Below, one piece after another: positions 11,403-25,790 of a stretch of DNA of 64,000 nt. The stretch's first letter is position 1. The number at the start of each line of letters is the position of its first letter. The DNA is from Myxocyprinus asiaticus (lineage: Eukaryota > Chordata > Actinopteri > Cypriniformes > Catostomidae). The stretch lies in contig NC_059387.1 of assembly GCF_019703515.2 (NCBI RefSeq), forward strand, positions 34,008,877 through 34,072,876, written 5' to 3'. A program made the position numbers and the translations under genes. Under the pieces are notes generated by a model that saw only the letters and a program-made list of their open reading frames with translations, did not search any database and was not told the origin of the DNA.

Positions 11403-11904
11403 CGTATGTGTGTGCGTAAGCATATTGAAATGTTGCGCCTGCGTGTGAGAGATGATACAAAGACATATTAGGACTTTATGATATATAAGTTTACATTGTT
11501 TTATTAAAAGTAATAATTATATTCTGTGTTCCCTCTCCTTAAACATCTTAAACATCTTATATAGGTTTTAAGATCATTATTATTATATTTTAATCTATTT
11601 CCCCATGAAAAGAGCCATACGCTGGCATGGCATTAAAAACAAAGAAATAAATACACTATTCAACATGTGAGACACGATTTTCAGTTTGAGGCAGTTTTAT
11701 TCAGTTCTGATATTTTTTGTAGCACTGAATAAAAAAATATTACATTATAATAGATTAGAAGAGAAGCAAGACAATTATGTTAATGCCCAAAAGTTATTGT
11801 GCTTTTATCCTTTTTGTTGTTGTTGTTGTTGTTGTTGTTTTTGTCCTTTGTTGGAATTAAGAAGTATTCTGAAGTATGTTTGTGTGTGCATGTGGCACTT
11901 TTGC

Positions 11905-13439
11905 TATAGACAGGGCCGTAACCATAATATACATTGAGGGGGACAAGTCCCCCCCAATAATCAGATATGGTCAGAATGTCCCCCCAATAATTGATATCCT
12001 TGTTGCTGTTCTGCTGCAGTTCATTATGCACCGCTCTCTAATTGTCATTGAGTTGTTGCAGGAATAACATAATGGTTTAAAAAAGTTTAATTTTTAGTGT
12101 GCTCAGTAGTCTAACACCGCCCGTCAATGTCACCAAATCGATGAAGGCGGGACTCAAATTTAAGAAGCTGAGCGGGAACCTCGTGGATTATTCCAGCGCC
12201 ACGCAGCACACACACACACACGCATCAGTGTCAGCAGTTCAGGTTAAGAGTGTTAGTGTCATGCAAGATGACAGTATCTAAATAAATATGCAATATTTGC
12301 CCATTATTTTATGATTGAAATGTTGTACAGACCAACAGTCATTTCCAGTGGTGCAAGCGATTCACCATTTGGCGAAATGTGCCATTTTTAATGTAAAATA
12401 TATCGCGTACAGTACATGATTCTTATGTCATTCATAATTAACAGAGCCGTTTTCAGCGAATCAGGCTCAAGACAAAGAGCGAATGTGTGTATATTGTAAA
12501 GGAATTGAATGAATGTGGTTATCTGGTAAGTTTCTGAAGAATCTTTTTAGAAAATTCACTTGATATTGTCTTAGAAAACGATCTGTAACACAAAGTAGAG
12601 CGTTTTCACCCTCGGATTAAAACTAGAACACGGTAAGACCTGGGACTTGTGACTTCAATGGAGTTTTTAGGTTGTGGCAAGGACAGTGTCATATTTTCTT
12701 AATGCAAATATTATAAGGTAATAATCAAATCAATTTAAGATTTTCTAAATCATTTCTTTAGGTCTTTAATTAATTAATTAATTCTTAATTAATTTAAAGA
12801 CATCATAACAGTCGTCCATATGACTCGTGCATTATATTCCATGGACTACTGTTTGTGAAAGGATAAATGAATAAAAATGTCATACTGCTAAAATTATGTC
12901 TTTGCATTTATTTTGAATGCCATAAATAATATTGTTCAATCGAAAACAGCTGTTATTAAGTTTTGATATGGAATATGATCATATTGAAGTAAGAATGTTA
13001 TTATTTATTGTATGTGGGTTAATAATTTAAGCAGTAAAGACCTATATTGCATGTCTAGTGGTAGTTTTTATTTTTATATATCACATTTCTTAGGCTTTAG
13101 AAGTGTGTTAAACATGTGAGGGTGTATTCATCAACCTGTTACATGTCCAACATAATCACACAGGCTCATTGAACCAAGTTTAAACTTGTTTTGCTGATAA
13201 GTCAGATAAGAACCCACATACGTTCTTCACTGTAAACCATTGATATTCCTTTATAATAACTTTTATTAACATTAAAAGACATTATTACATTCTATAAAGC
13301 TTAAAAGATTATTAAAACTGCAGCGCTACCTATTTCCACCATTGAAATCTGCTGCTCGAAAGCACCCGGAAGCATGGTGACGTCAGAGTAATTTAATCTA
13401 TTAATCTGATAAAAGATTTTGTATTGAGTAATGAGTTAA

Positions 13440-13440
<1 letters not shown>
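11905..13440. other. Non-coding stretch, one short repeat
   Basis: 11905-12000 has a duplicated GTCCCCCCAATAAT phrase typical of a fish interspersed repeat. The remainder to 13440 is AT-rich, with no convincing frame or element ends. It belongs to the presumed lrrc4b 5' intron. Confidence 0.4.

Positions 13441-13532
<92 letters not shown>
13441..13532. repeat. (TA)n(CA)n microsatellite
   Basis: About 45 bp of TA repeats then about 40 bp of CA repeats, ending at the terminal repeat of the next Tc1 element. Confidence 0.9.
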
Positions 13533-13535
<3 letters not shown>

Positions 13536-14719
13536 GCAGACAAAAGTTTGGAATAATGAACAGATTTTGCTGTTTCGGAAGGAAATTGGTACTTTAATTC
13601 ACCAAAGTGGCATTCAACTGATCACAAAGTATAGTCAGGACATTACTGATGTAAAAAACAGCACCATCACTATTTGAAAAAAGTCATTTGTGATCAAATC
13701 TAGACAGCAGCCATCACTCCAACACCTTATCCTTGAGTAATCATGCTAAATTGATCATTTGGCACTAGAAAATCACTTGCCATTATATCAAACACAGCTG
13801 AAAGCTGTTTGGTTCATTAAATGATCATTAACATTGTCTTAGTGTTTGTTTTTGAGTTGCCACAGTGTGTAAAAGACTGGCATGTCTTAAGGTCAATATT
13901 AGGTAAAAAATGGCAAAAAAAGAAACAGCTTTCTCTAGAAACTCATCAGTCAATCATTGTTTTGAGGAATGAAGGCTCTACAATGCTTTGAAAGATTTCA
14001 TACAAAGGTGTACACTACAGTCTTCAAAGACAAAGGACAACTGACTCTAACAAGGACAGAAAAAGATGTGGAAGACCAGATGTACAACTAAACAAGAGGA
14101 TAAGTACATCAGAGTCTCTAGTTTGAGAAATAGACGCCTCACATGTCGTCAGCTGACAGCTTCATTGAATTCTACCTGCTCAACACCAGTTTCATGTACA
14201 ACAGTAAAGAGAAGACTCAGGGGTGCAGGCCTTATGGGAAGAATTGCAAAGAAAAAGCCACTTTTGAAACAGAAAAACAAAAAGAAAAGGTTAGAGTGGG
14301 CAAAGAAACACAGACATTGGACAACACATCATTGGAAAAGAGTGTTGTGGATCTTAACCCCATTGAGCTTTTGTGGGATCAGCTAGACTGTAAGGTGCGT
14401 GAGAAGTGCCCGACAAGACTGATCTATGTGCTACAGGAAGTGTGTGGTGAAATGTCACCTGAGTATCTGGACAAACTGACAGCTAGAATAACAAGGATCT
14501 GCAAAGGTGTCATTGCTGCACGTGGAGGATTTTTTCATGAGAACTCTTTGAAGTAGTTTAAGAAGTTCTGAACATTTTTTTCAAATTGTAATAGTAATTT
14601 TTCATGTTATTAATGTCCTGACTATACATTGTGATCAGCTGAATGCCACTTTGCTGAATAAAAGTACCAATTTATTTCCATAAGAGCAAAATCTGTACAT
14701 TATTCCAAACATTTGGCCA

Positions 14720-14724
<5 letters not shown>
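13531..14724 (+). mobile_element. Tc1/mariner element, internally deleted (family D)
   Basis: The left end CTGGCAGACAAAAGTTTGG and right end CCAAACATTTGGCCACCA form the terminal inverted repeats. The longer subterminal arms GTGGCATTCAACTGATCACA and TGTGATCAGCTGAATGCCAC also match in inverted orientation. Between them lies a decayed transposase from about 13910 to 14556. It retains a helix-turn-helix part and the C-terminal VDLNPIELLWDQLD motif with the third catalytic acid. The joint near 14340 fuses the two parts directly, so the first two catalytic aspartates are missing. It is a non-autonomous deletion derivative. Confidence 0.8.
14066..14556 (+). pseudogene. Tc1 transposase remnant (family D)
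   Basis: Two overlapping frames together cover the DNA-binding end (RRLTCRQLTASLN, then AKKKPLLKQKNKKKRLEWA) and the last quarter of the protein (DLNPIELLWDQ, ending FFHENSLK). The frame changes at about 14340 where several hundred bases of catalytic core are missing. No active enzyme can be made. The element's own inverted repeats surround it. Confidence 0.75.
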
Positions 14725-16093
<1,369 letters not shown>

Positions 16094-16530
16094 ATATATA
16101 TATATATAATTTATCTATAAAATATTTTGACTGTACATTGCACTTCATAAAATGTTATATTTGGCTTCTGGTGTTAAGGCCAGATAAACCAATGATTTTC
16201 CATAAATAAGAGTCAAAACCTTTTATTTGTCTCAGTATGTTTGCACATTACTTATTTGCACTATTTCCCTATTGTATAAATATATACAGATGGAATAGTC
16301 CAAATGAGCAATGTGTAAATGGAGAAAAAATTTAAGTGGGAATGAACTGAAATACATTAAACAGTAGAGGCCAAAGCAAGTGCACAGGTCACAGTTTTTA
16401 GTTGCTGATGTAGTGACCATCATACCCTTAGCTAGATGAAATACAATAGGCTGTACATACATGCAGTTTTTGACCTCTCTCGTCCTATCTCACATTCCCC
16501 CTCCTTTCTGTTTTTTTTTTTTTTTTTCAG

Positions 16531-16800
16531 TAAGCAAGGTCAGTGCTGACTGAGATGTTTCTGATGGAAAGCAGAAGACTACCGTAGCAGCATCCAGCAC
16601 TGTTAACAACTGTGTGGAGTACACTTTGATGCCACGACCTGATTCCATAACAAGTTAATCATAAACAAAGTTTCTTCCTTTCTTGCTTTGTGGATGTTGT
16701 TAAAGATATGACACATATTACATATTTAGAATTTTCTATGAAGTTAACATTTAAGAAGTTTTGGGGAGTTTTTGGTCTTACTATTTGTCTCTTTTGTTAG
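16531..16800 (+). other. Pre-coding segment of lrrc4b, possible 5' UTR splice sites
   Basis: Two acceptor-like sites precede the coding exon. One is a long T tract ending TTTTCAG at 16524-16530. The other is TTTGTCTCTTTTGTTAG ending at 16800. The second would start the coding exon at 16801, 28 bases before the ATG. Which is used cannot be decided from sequence. Confidence 0.4.
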
Positions 16801-16814
16801 GAAAGGGGCAGGAC

Positions 16815-16844
16815 ATGACTCAGTTGCCATGCAGGCTGCTATAA
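16815..16844 (+). other. Short upstream ORF overlapping the lrrc4b start
   Basis: ATG 16815 opens a 9-codon frame (MTQLPCRLL) ending at TAA 16842-16844, in a different frame from the main protein. It overlaps the main ATG at 16829. If the mRNA begins upstream, ribosomes meet this ATG first. Its context (GGACATGA) is weaker at position +4 than that of the main start (TTGCCATGC). Confidence 0.45.
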
Positions 16845-19747
16845 CAGGCCTTTTCAGCCCCTCCCTCCTTGTCTGGTTGGTCCCGCTGTTGTTGTGGCCA
16901 CACCTCCTTGGACCTAGATTGGCTGAGGCCAGTCCAGCGTGCCCTGCTCCCTGTAGCTGTTCCAATCAAGCCAGTCGAGTGATTTGTACAAGAAAAGGCA
17001 TAAATGAAGTTCCACAGAGTATCTCATCTAATACTAGGTACCTCAACCTGCAGGAGAACTCCATACAGGTAATCTGCCCTATATCCAAAACATATCGATG
17101 CCCACTGTAAACATCTTTCCTCAAGTACTATACATGAGAACTGCATCTTTCTATTAAAAAACGACATATGAAAATTACCACGATATATATCAGAAATACA
17201 TAAAAACGCCTGTAAAGCTCACATTCCCAGAGTATTTAAGAACACAAAAGTACTTTTTCTCCAAAATTTACAGAAGAAATACTCTGAAGTCATGATTCAA
17301 AAACAAACCCTGTAAAACTTTGCCAGCATTGAGATACATTCAACTCAATGCTGCAAAATTTTTTTAAATGGTTTAATTATAAACAAGCTGTGACAGCTTA
17401 CTTGCTCTGTTAGTAAAACCTTTTAAAACAACAAGCTTTACATTTCACCACATTGCAATTCAATCATCCTCAATCACAGATCGAAAGACATTCAAACAGG
17501 CACAATCCAAAATAGCAAAAAATGACACAACCCGTCTCATGTTGAGATCACATGACCAGATGAATTCTACTCATTTTATCTTGGAAACCCCTCTATAATC
17601 AAATACTTTTGCTCATGTAATAAATTAATCATGGCTGACTGCAACTAGCACATTTCTACAATGGCACTGGAAACCGGAAACTATTGCTTTTGCATGATGC
17701 TGCTAAGTGTCAGTACCAGTCAAAGATCGGCCAGCACAGCATTAACAAAACTTACTGAGTGCACTTTTAAGAACTATTTTTATAATCTGGTATATTATTT
17801 TTTTCTCTTTTTCTACAGGTGATTAGATCAGACACCTTCAAGCACCTCAGTCACCTGGAAATTTTGCAGTTGTCTAAGAACCAGATTCGTCAAATTGAGG
17901 TGGGAGCATTTAATGGCCTTCCAAATCTTATCACCCTGGAGCTGTTTGACAACAGACTACCGCTGGTTCCGTCCCAGGCATTTGAGTACCTGAGCAAACT
18001 ACGTGAACTCTGGCTGAGAAACAACCCCATAGAAACACTCCCAGCATACGCCTTCCACCGCGTGCCATCACTACGGCGGCTAGACCTCGGCGAGTTGCGC
18101 AAACTCAGCTTCATCTCGGAGGCCGCATTTGAAGGTCTGGTGAACCTACGTTTCTTGAATCTGGGCATGTGCGGACTGAAAGACGTACCCAACTTGACAC
18201 CCCTTGTGCGACTAGAGGAACTAGAGCTATCGGGCAACCAACTGGGCGTAGTGCAGCCTGGATCATTCCAGGGTCTCGTGTCTCTACGTAAACTGTGGCT
18301 CATGCACTCTCGGATCTCCGTCATTGAACGCAATGCCTTTGATGACCTCAAAAACCTGGAGGAGTTAAATCTATCTCATAACACATTACACTCATTGCCC
18401 CACGATCTGTTCACACCGCTGCAGCAATTAGAACGTGTCCACCTGAACCACAACCCTTGGATCTGCAACTGTGATGTTCTGTGGTTGAGCTGGTGGCTCA
18501 AAGAAACTGTGCCCGATAATTCCACTTGTTGTGCACGTTGCCACGCCCCACCTGGCACTAAGGGCAGGTACATTGGAGACCTTGACCAGCGAGACTTCAC
18601 CTGCTATGCACCTGTGATTGTGGAACCACCAACTGACCTCAACGTGACAGAAGGAATGGCGGCTGAGCTGAAATGCCGTACGGGAACATCTATGACTTCT
18701 GTTAACTGGCTGACCCCCAATGGAACCTTGATGACTCATGGTGCATACAAGGTCAGAATCTCTGTCCTGCATGATGGAACCCTGAATTTTACCAATGTGA
18801 CCATGCAAGACACAGGTCCATATACATGTATGGTGACCAACTCGGCCGGCAACACCACAGCAACGGCTGTGTTGAATGTATCAGCAACTGACCCAGGCAA
18901 TGGCTACAGCTACTTCACAACTGTTACCGTTGAAACTTTAGAGACGGGGCAAGATGTACATGATTCGGCGCAGCAGTTTGTCAACGAGACCTTTATTAGT
19001 TTTCCAGGACCAACGGCCACATCTGCCTCAGCGGGTCCTACCGGTTCGATGCTCTCCTCCTTGTCACCACGAGCTACTCGTGCACCGGACCGCCCGTTCA
19101 CTGTCTCCATTACAGATGTTGCTAACCTGTCGGGTCTAGAGGATGTAATGAAAACGACCAAGATCATCATTGGCTGCTTTGTAGCCATCACCTTCATGGC
19201 CGCCGTGATGCTGGTTGTCTTCTACAAGCTTCGCAAACAGCACCAGCTGCACAAACATCACGGTCCAGCCAGAGCCATTGAGATCATCAATGTTGAAGAT
19301 GAGATCGGATCTGGTGGAGCAAGTGGCATCACAGGAGGAGGTACCGTCCAAACGGGGGCCGGAACAGGTGGAGGGGGGCAGAGTCCTAGGATCCATGACC
19401 CTGAGATCATGATCCTGCCAAGTGTCGGGCAAACAGAGCACCTAAACCACTACTACAAAGCGCATCACTTCAACAACAATGTTCTGGGGTTAAACATGGG
19501 AACTGGGATGCTTAACAACAAACCCAACCCTTCCTCCCAGAATCAGGCTCCAACCATGAAATTGGTAACAGCATCCGGTGACAACTCCAACCCTGGATCA
19601 ACCTCACCTCCCCTGCCAATTCCCATCACCATGGCAATGACCTTCCATGGAACCCTGAAAGGCCTTAGTCATGTCCCCAATATGCAGACTGAGCCACTGT
19701 TGCTATCGAATGGCTCCAAGGAGAGCGTCCAGGAGACCCAGATCTGA
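16829..19747 (+). CDS. lrrc4b: lrrc4b: leucine-rich repeat containing 4B (netrin-G ligand 3)
   Basis: Postsynaptic adhesion protein. In mammals NGL-3 binds LAR-family receptor phosphatases across the cleft and PSD-95 inside the cell. Exons are 16829-17068 and 17819-19747, phase 0, giving 722 residues (human 713). Visible in order: signal peptide (1-34), LRRNT cysteines 38/42/44/53, about nine LRRs (to about 285), LRRCT with [20 protein letters not shown] (about 290-343), one C2-type Ig domain (about 350-440) with several N-X-S/T sites, a Ser/Thr/Pro-rich stalk, one membrane helix (about 529-551, [20 protein letters not shown]), a Gly-rich cytoplasmic tail and the C-terminal PDZ ligand ETQI. 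The HQLHKHHGP tail and [11 protein letters not shown]g start match LRRC4B rather than LRRC4 or LRRC4C. The start was chosen for its in-frame signal peptide and GCCATG context. No lesion was seen, so it is likely functional. Confidence 0.95.
17069..17818 (+). other. lrrc4b intron within the coding region
   Basis: Donor CATACAG|GTAATC at 17068/17069 and acceptor TTTTCTACAG|GTG at 17818/17819. The joint falls between Gln80 and Val81 in the first LRR ([15 protein letters not shown]), in phase 0. The 750 bp inside are AT-rich, with no other feature seen. Confidence 0.9.
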
Positions 19748-20221
19748 TTACTTACCAACACATGCACACTCGGGAAGGAAAGTAGACTGGATTTTACACC
19801 AGAGTGACTGTCAAATGCTGAAGTCAACAGCCTTTGACATTATGGAACTCCTTTCCAACAGATTCTATGGAATATTCAGTTCAAATGATCAAAGAGACGA
19901 GTTTTTGCTGATGAGGTGGACATGATGGCGCTACTGAGTACATACAGTACGTGCCAAAGCAAGCGTCCTTTTTTGCAGTTCCTATGAGTTGTGTCAGCGT
20001 ATTAAAATATAGTCTATATTAAAGTAGTGTAATTACATAAGTGTTGGTTTTCCACAGCCCAGCGACACCGAGTACACACTCACGCCATTGTACAGCAGCT
20101 AACAGACCTGTATAAAAGCATACACACATTTACACTTACCAGAGGTTGACATCATTATTCATCTTACTCACCTCAGTAGGTAGTGTACCTGTGTGTGGGT
20201 TTGTTTAAGTATAAGCTCAGA

Positions 20222-20227
20222 AATAAA
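20222..20227 (+). terminator. Candidate proximal polyadenylation signal
   Basis: AATAAA about 475 bp after the lrrc4b stop codon. No strong GT-rich element directly follows. Confidence 0.3.
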
Positions 20228-21876
20228 GACTTAAATTGCTGTGATCCAGAACACATTTTCACTTTGCTTCATGACGACATTCTGAATCTAGCACAAGTGA
20301 GGATTCATAAGGTTCATAAGCTCATTGTATTCAGAACTTTAAAAGACGCCAATTTCAGGGTGACATTCACTTTCATAATACCTAGAGGAGAGGAAAGAGA
20401 GAAGACGCCTTTTCTTGTGAACAATAAGAGTTATGTGCAACACATCCTTTGGCTGCTGTGTTACACTGTCTACAGCAAGGGTACCGTAGTAGGTACCTCC
20501 CAACAAGCCTCCCAAGAGCAAATCTCTCTGCGTGTCTACATGTTTGGAGAGATTGTAAGTGTCATATCTCTGTCTTTTTTGCCTGTCAGTGCTGATTTAA
20601 AGAGTATCAGCACTGTGTAAGGGCTATTTCGCTGGCATTGGGTGATTTTTAATGTGTAGAGTGTCGCAGAATGTTTCTTGTCTAAAAGTCAACGAAAGAT
20701 GCTGTTCACAAGTTCTCAACCTAAATCACTAACGTTATCGGCCATATGGTGAAACAAGATATTCATTGAGAACAAAATGTAGGACGGGATTTTATTTCAT
20801 CCAACGGGAATTGATTGGATCATGAAAAGTGGGCGTTCCAAACTGGAATAGCTAAATGGGCTGGGGTTGAAAAAGTAAGAGGGATTCGTGACATCAGCCA
20901 AAAGGAAAGTTGTTTTAGATTAAGTTATTACATTTTACAACATTCATTGACATCAATTTTGTTTTACTGTTGACCTAAGCACTATTAAAGCTTTCAAAAA
21001 TGCTGGGATACACAGCGCAGTACTCGCTTGTCGTAGCTGATCTGGGCAGAATTTTGCAGTTGTGGGACAATTTTAGATTTTTAAAAGTGCGAGAATGAAA
21101 GACCTAATGTCCAATTTTTTCTGATGAAAGATTTTGCAATATGAAATGTAATCTACGTAAACATTTTCAAGTGTAAAGTTTATAGACCGGGGACAAGGCA
21201 GTGTTTCAGCATCAGGGTAGAGGGAATTGGAATTACCTTTCTTGGGCCACTTAAAACGTAATATTAGCCATCCATTGAGGGAATTTGTAAGCCTCGTTTT
21301 TGAAAAATGTTTTCTTTGAAATGATTTGCAAACTGGCAAGTCCTTCACGGGAGCCATACAATAACTTCGAAAAGTCACTGCTGACTACGTAAAACGTGAT
21401 ATTGAGCAAGTTTTTCATCCTTGAATGGCTTTGAAGTTGTATATTAACAATGTGCAATGTGCCATTAACTGAAGTAGAGTACACATGCGTGTATCATTGT
21501 AATTGCTGCATTAAACTTTATCCAGTTTTTAATTTCCAATCCATCACTATCTTTTTATTAGACTGATGTTGTTAAAATTGATTCATCCTTTTAAAAATGG
21601 TGGGAACTTTCATAAATGAAATTGGATTGAATTTGATAAATTGGGCAGAAGTCTCTGTTTTCTTGTTAACTTTGTTAATTGAGAACATCGTTTGGTTGCA
21701 GTCCTACTCACATGTCAATAATCAGAGGACATTATCTCTTTAAATCAGTCACTCAAATGTCTGCCTGCTGTTCTTCAAAATGGAATTATAGGATGAACAG
21801 TTGTTTCTTTTTCTTTTATTGCTTTCCATATTTTCCCTATAGTATGAGAGCTGATCGTGTTTGAATATCCAGTGTG

Positions 21877-21889
21877 GTTGCTTAGCAAC
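21877..21889. promoter_or_regulatory. Compact X-box-like palindrome
   Basis: GTTGCTTAGCAAC: two GTTGC half-sites in inverted orientation with 3 bases between, a compact variant of the RFX pattern. It lies in the presumed lrrc4b 3' region. Confidence 0.25.
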
Positions 21890-22884
21890 AACATCATTGC
21901 CAGGAAAAGCTCTTAAAGGCTTATTGTTGCACCTGACCCTCATCTGCTGATGCAGAACATAGGTGCAGTAGATCATAATTACGTCAACGTAACATAAGTA
22001 AAAGGTTAGTTAATGTGAGGATCATGTTCTGCTGCCTTGCTTTGTGTCCTCAACACCAGAAAATCTGCAGTAACACAAAACTGAAACACACACATGGGTG
22101 TGTAAAAAAAGATTTGGAAAAATATTAGATGATCTTACGAATACAAATACACGAATACATCTGCGGTATGAGGCTGGCATGTTTGTTTATCCCTTATGGT
22201 TCAAAAATCAGTGTTATCAAATGATTATCATAGTCCATGAACAAATGTTATGCTAACGCTTTATAAACAGACAGTTATCTCAATTCTTCCTCATATCCTT
22301 CCAAAATTCCACCTTTTCCTTATTTCTCTTCTGTTTAGGACCCTTTTAAAATAAATAGCTATATTCAGCCATTTGTTTATGAACCATGCAACCATTTTTA
22401 CTATGATTTGTTACTTGCTAATTAGCAAATTAGTTAATTAGCTACTTGCTAATAAGAGTCAGTTGGTATTATGGGGAGGGACATTCATACTGAACATGTC
22501 CACGAGTGCATTGAATCATCAACATTTTTGAGAGATTGTAAATTTGATGTACGTATATCTTCTAAAGCGTACTTTTGTCAACTTTTAGGTGTGCTGGTGT
22601 ATAGATGGCCTCAAAGCTAGCACATGCAGACTAAAAGCTCCAGAACTCAGAGATTAAATCAAATTTCAAGTCACAAACATATGTTATAGACAGCAAGCCT
22701 CACCTTCAAACTTTTCCATATCTCTCTTTTGCCCCACGTGAAAAGGCATAGACCAAAATTTCCATTCTACTTAAGAAGCCTGTTGGGGACACCAGCATCC
22801 AAAACTGAAAGTTTTATGGAGACCATCTTCATTTTTATTTTATTTTTTCAGGGCATTGGTATTGTAGGAACATCAAAGAGGTTG

Positions 22885-23170
22885 TTCACCAAAATATGAA
22901 AATTCTACATTTCTGAAATGTACTCTCCCTCATGTTGTTCCAAACCCGTATTACTTTGTTTCTTCCATGGAACACAAAAGATGTTAAACAGAACGACTCA
23001 GTCACCATTTACTTTCATTGTATGCAAAAAAAAGATGCAATAAAAGCGAATGGTGACTCAGTCCCTAACGTCTCTTTTAGTGTTTCATGGAAGAAAGAAA
23101 ATCATATGGGTTTGGAATAACAGTAAACGACGACAGAATTTTCATTTTTAGGTGTACCTTCCCTTTAACC
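22885..23170 (-). repeat. R1-type repeat copy
   Basis: Has CATGTTGTTCCAAACCCGTA and CATGGAACACAAAAGATG at one side, and GAATTTTCATTTTTAGGTG then CTTCCCTTTAA at the other. Both ends carry family termini in opposite orientation, as in other fold-back copies. Confidence 0.6.
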
Positions 23171-24770
23171 TGCCCTGATTCTTACCTGATCTTTTACTGA
23201 CAAGATCGCCTGTTTGTGAACTGTGTTAGCAGTTGGTTGTTCCTCTCCTCTATGCATCTTCTCTGCGGCCAGGAAAATCACATGACCCTTGTTGCATTGA
23301 CTTATTCCTCTCAATCTTTGACATTGACTCGATCAAAGTCACTGAAGCCCAGACTAGTGCTGCTTTTTATTTTAATTTGAGCAAGGAAGCTGTTTTTAAA
23401 TCAGCACAGAAAGACTATATTATGGACTGTGAAGCAATTATCACTATATTCTCTTAATGTGGTGGGGGTCTCTCTCTCTCTCTCTCTCTCCCTCTCTCTC
23501 TCTCTCTCTGGCACGTCTTCACACTGACCATGCGTTCTTATATTGCCATGTATATAATCTAAAGATGTAAATATTCTCTATTTTTTGACTTACCATTAGC
23601 TGAACAGAATTTGAAATAGAAAGAAGCTTTTGGAAACTCTGCATCATTGTCTCAACTCTTTATGGGTGAATCTCACGAAAGCATGTCCTGGTCAAATTTA
23701 ACTCCAAAATCAAAAGAGAGGAAAAACAAAATCATGTTTTATGATACAGTTTTTAGTTTTTACATTATTGTCGTGACAATCAAACAAATTTTGCCACAAA
23801 GTTCTTATTGCTCTGATGTATCCAGATGTTTTACTTATGAGTGGGTTTTTTTTTCTCAACATTCAAAAATAATAATTTTGAGATTTATGCATTTAAAATT
23901 CATAAAATTCCATCAAACTGAATTGAGTTGTCTGAAACAAACGAAAATGTTTTATTTAACTTTCTTTTCTGTAAAAAAAAAAAAAAAAAAAAAATGTACA
24001 CAATTCAATATTATGCCATTTTGTTATGAAATTGAAATGCATACATCTTAAAAATAGGCTAAAATATTTTTTTTAGTGAATGGTGTTTCTCATTAGATTC
24101 TCATTACTGTAATAAAGTATGTTTTAAATGAATATGAGCTTAAATTAAAGGTAGTACAACACATAATACAGTGATATATAACTTATCATATTTTTTTCGC
24201 ATTACTGTAATGAAATTTTAAATGTTTTTGTTTTACCGTATTAAGAATTTAGGGTTTAAATGTGCTTAATTATTATGAAAATAATGTCACAATAAAAAAA
24301 TAAAAATAAAAAAAAATAAAAAAAAAACGCAAAAATAGGCTTTATTTCTTTATGCAAAAATATAAGTCCTCATTTCTTTGTTTTCAATTTTGGGATGAAA
24401 TATGACCTGGAAATAATCATGACAGGTTACGTGAGATTCACCTTGATATGTTTCTCTCAAACACAATTCTCATAAAGAAAAAATAAATAAATAAACCACT
24501 GAAAGTTCATCATCTTTTGCATTTTAAAAAGATCAGAACCACTGCTATCAGCTCTGTTCCATTTAGCTTTGTTTTTCATTTGTTTACCTATTTATTTGTA
24601 CTGAATATTTTTAGTTTGTTTTGTTTAACATGTTGATGCTGTGTGGTTCAGCTGTGGAGAGACGGTTGATTGGCTGTCAGTTCTGGGTAAAAGGTTGCCG
24701 TTGTGGCAAATGCTTAATTGTGCGTGTGAGCCTGTGCACTATGCCATTCGCTACACAGACGGTCTTTACC

Positions 24771-24776
24771 AATAAA
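24771..24776 (+). terminator. Candidate distal polyadenylation signal
   Basis: CCAATAAAACATGG at about 24769, followed about 30 bases later by CTGTGTGTGTTT, a GT-rich downstream element. The region is not an obvious repeat. If used, the lrrc4b 3' UTR would be about 5 kb long. Confidence 0.35.
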
Positions 24777-25554
24777 ACATGGACACTTTGGCTTTAGAAC
24801 CCTGCCTGTGTGTGTTTATGCACAACTTTGATTAAAAGTGCTGCAAGTGATGTTATATTACTGAAACAGGTGTTGTAAGAAATCACACCTCAGGAGAGCA
24901 GCCTTCACTTTTTAGGCAATCAGAAAAATCCTCTGCCTGTCAGTCATTTTGCAAGGCTTACTGACATTGGTTTTGCTGTCATGTTTTTGGAAGGTGGGGT
25001 ATTGAGAAGAGGGTGTGGTCTAATTCAGAGGTTAACAGTGCTTCTCAATCAGCTCCCTAGGGCTTTTCTTAATCATAAAATGATTCGAGTGCACTGAAAC
25101 GTTTTCTCCCTAAAATATTCCCACTATGTTACTGGAAATGTCGCCATGTCTTCGGAAGTCTTTCAGATTGTTAGAAGATGAGCAAAAGTGTAAATATATG
25201 ATGTCAAAATCTCATTTTCTCTTTAAAAGAAAGAGTTATTAGAATTAGACAAAAAATACACTTCTTATTTCTTCATGTATGTTATTTATCTTCCATAATG
25301 TAGGTTTTAATGTCTACAATGAAAATGCACGATAGTGTCATTTAAATAGCGATTTTGTTGATTAATAACAGCTGCGATTTACCGCGCGGGCTTGTATTTG
25401 TGTCGCAGGTGATTAAGTAAAGTTTCCCAATGTTCAGTGGGTCAGCATCCTTGCCAGTGCCCGAATTCATGTTCACGATACTGATTCATGAAATTGCAAG
25501 CTAGGGAGCTGATTGAGACATGGTGTGAGTTTGACAGGAGTAAGCAAAGCATTC

Positions 25555-25790
25555 ATTGATCGACTAGAGTCGTGTGGATTACTTCTATGCTGCCTAAATG
25601 TGACTTTTGGACTGTCAAAGTGCTGGAACCTGTTTTCTTGCATTTTAAGGACCTGACAGAGCTTTATCTTCTTTTAAAAATCTTCATTTGTGTTCTGCTG
25701 AAGAAAGACAGTCATGCACATCTGGGATGCCATCAGGGTAAGTGAATAATGAGAGAATTATCATTTTTGGGTGAACTATTCCTTTAATGC
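25555..25790 (+). repeat. R1 repeat copy
   Basis: GTGTGGATTACTTCTATGCT, TTCATTTGTGTTCTGCTGAA and the end GGGTGAACTATTCCTTTAA match the other copies in the same orientation. Confidence 0.75.

Larger units (their letters stand above)
19748..24800 (+). other. lrrc4b 3' UTR and downstream DNA
   Basis: No coding gene is supported in this stretch; the open frames at 20183-20620 and 23647-24051 are uncharacteristic. It contains an R1-type repeat (22885-23170), a (CT)n run (23469-23510), a poly-A run (23971-23994) and two candidate polyadenylation signals. How far the transcript extends is unknown; long 3' UTRs are usual for synaptic genes. Confidence 0.4.

Noticed and set aside
17890..18351. 153-codon frame antisense to lrrc4b
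   Set aside because: Shadow of a conserved coding exon on the opposite strand. Its protein is Ser/Arg-rich without domain features.
23647..24051. 134-codon open frame after lrrc4b
   Set aside because: Phe/Lys/Ile-rich AT-driven composition running into a poly-A tract; no domain.
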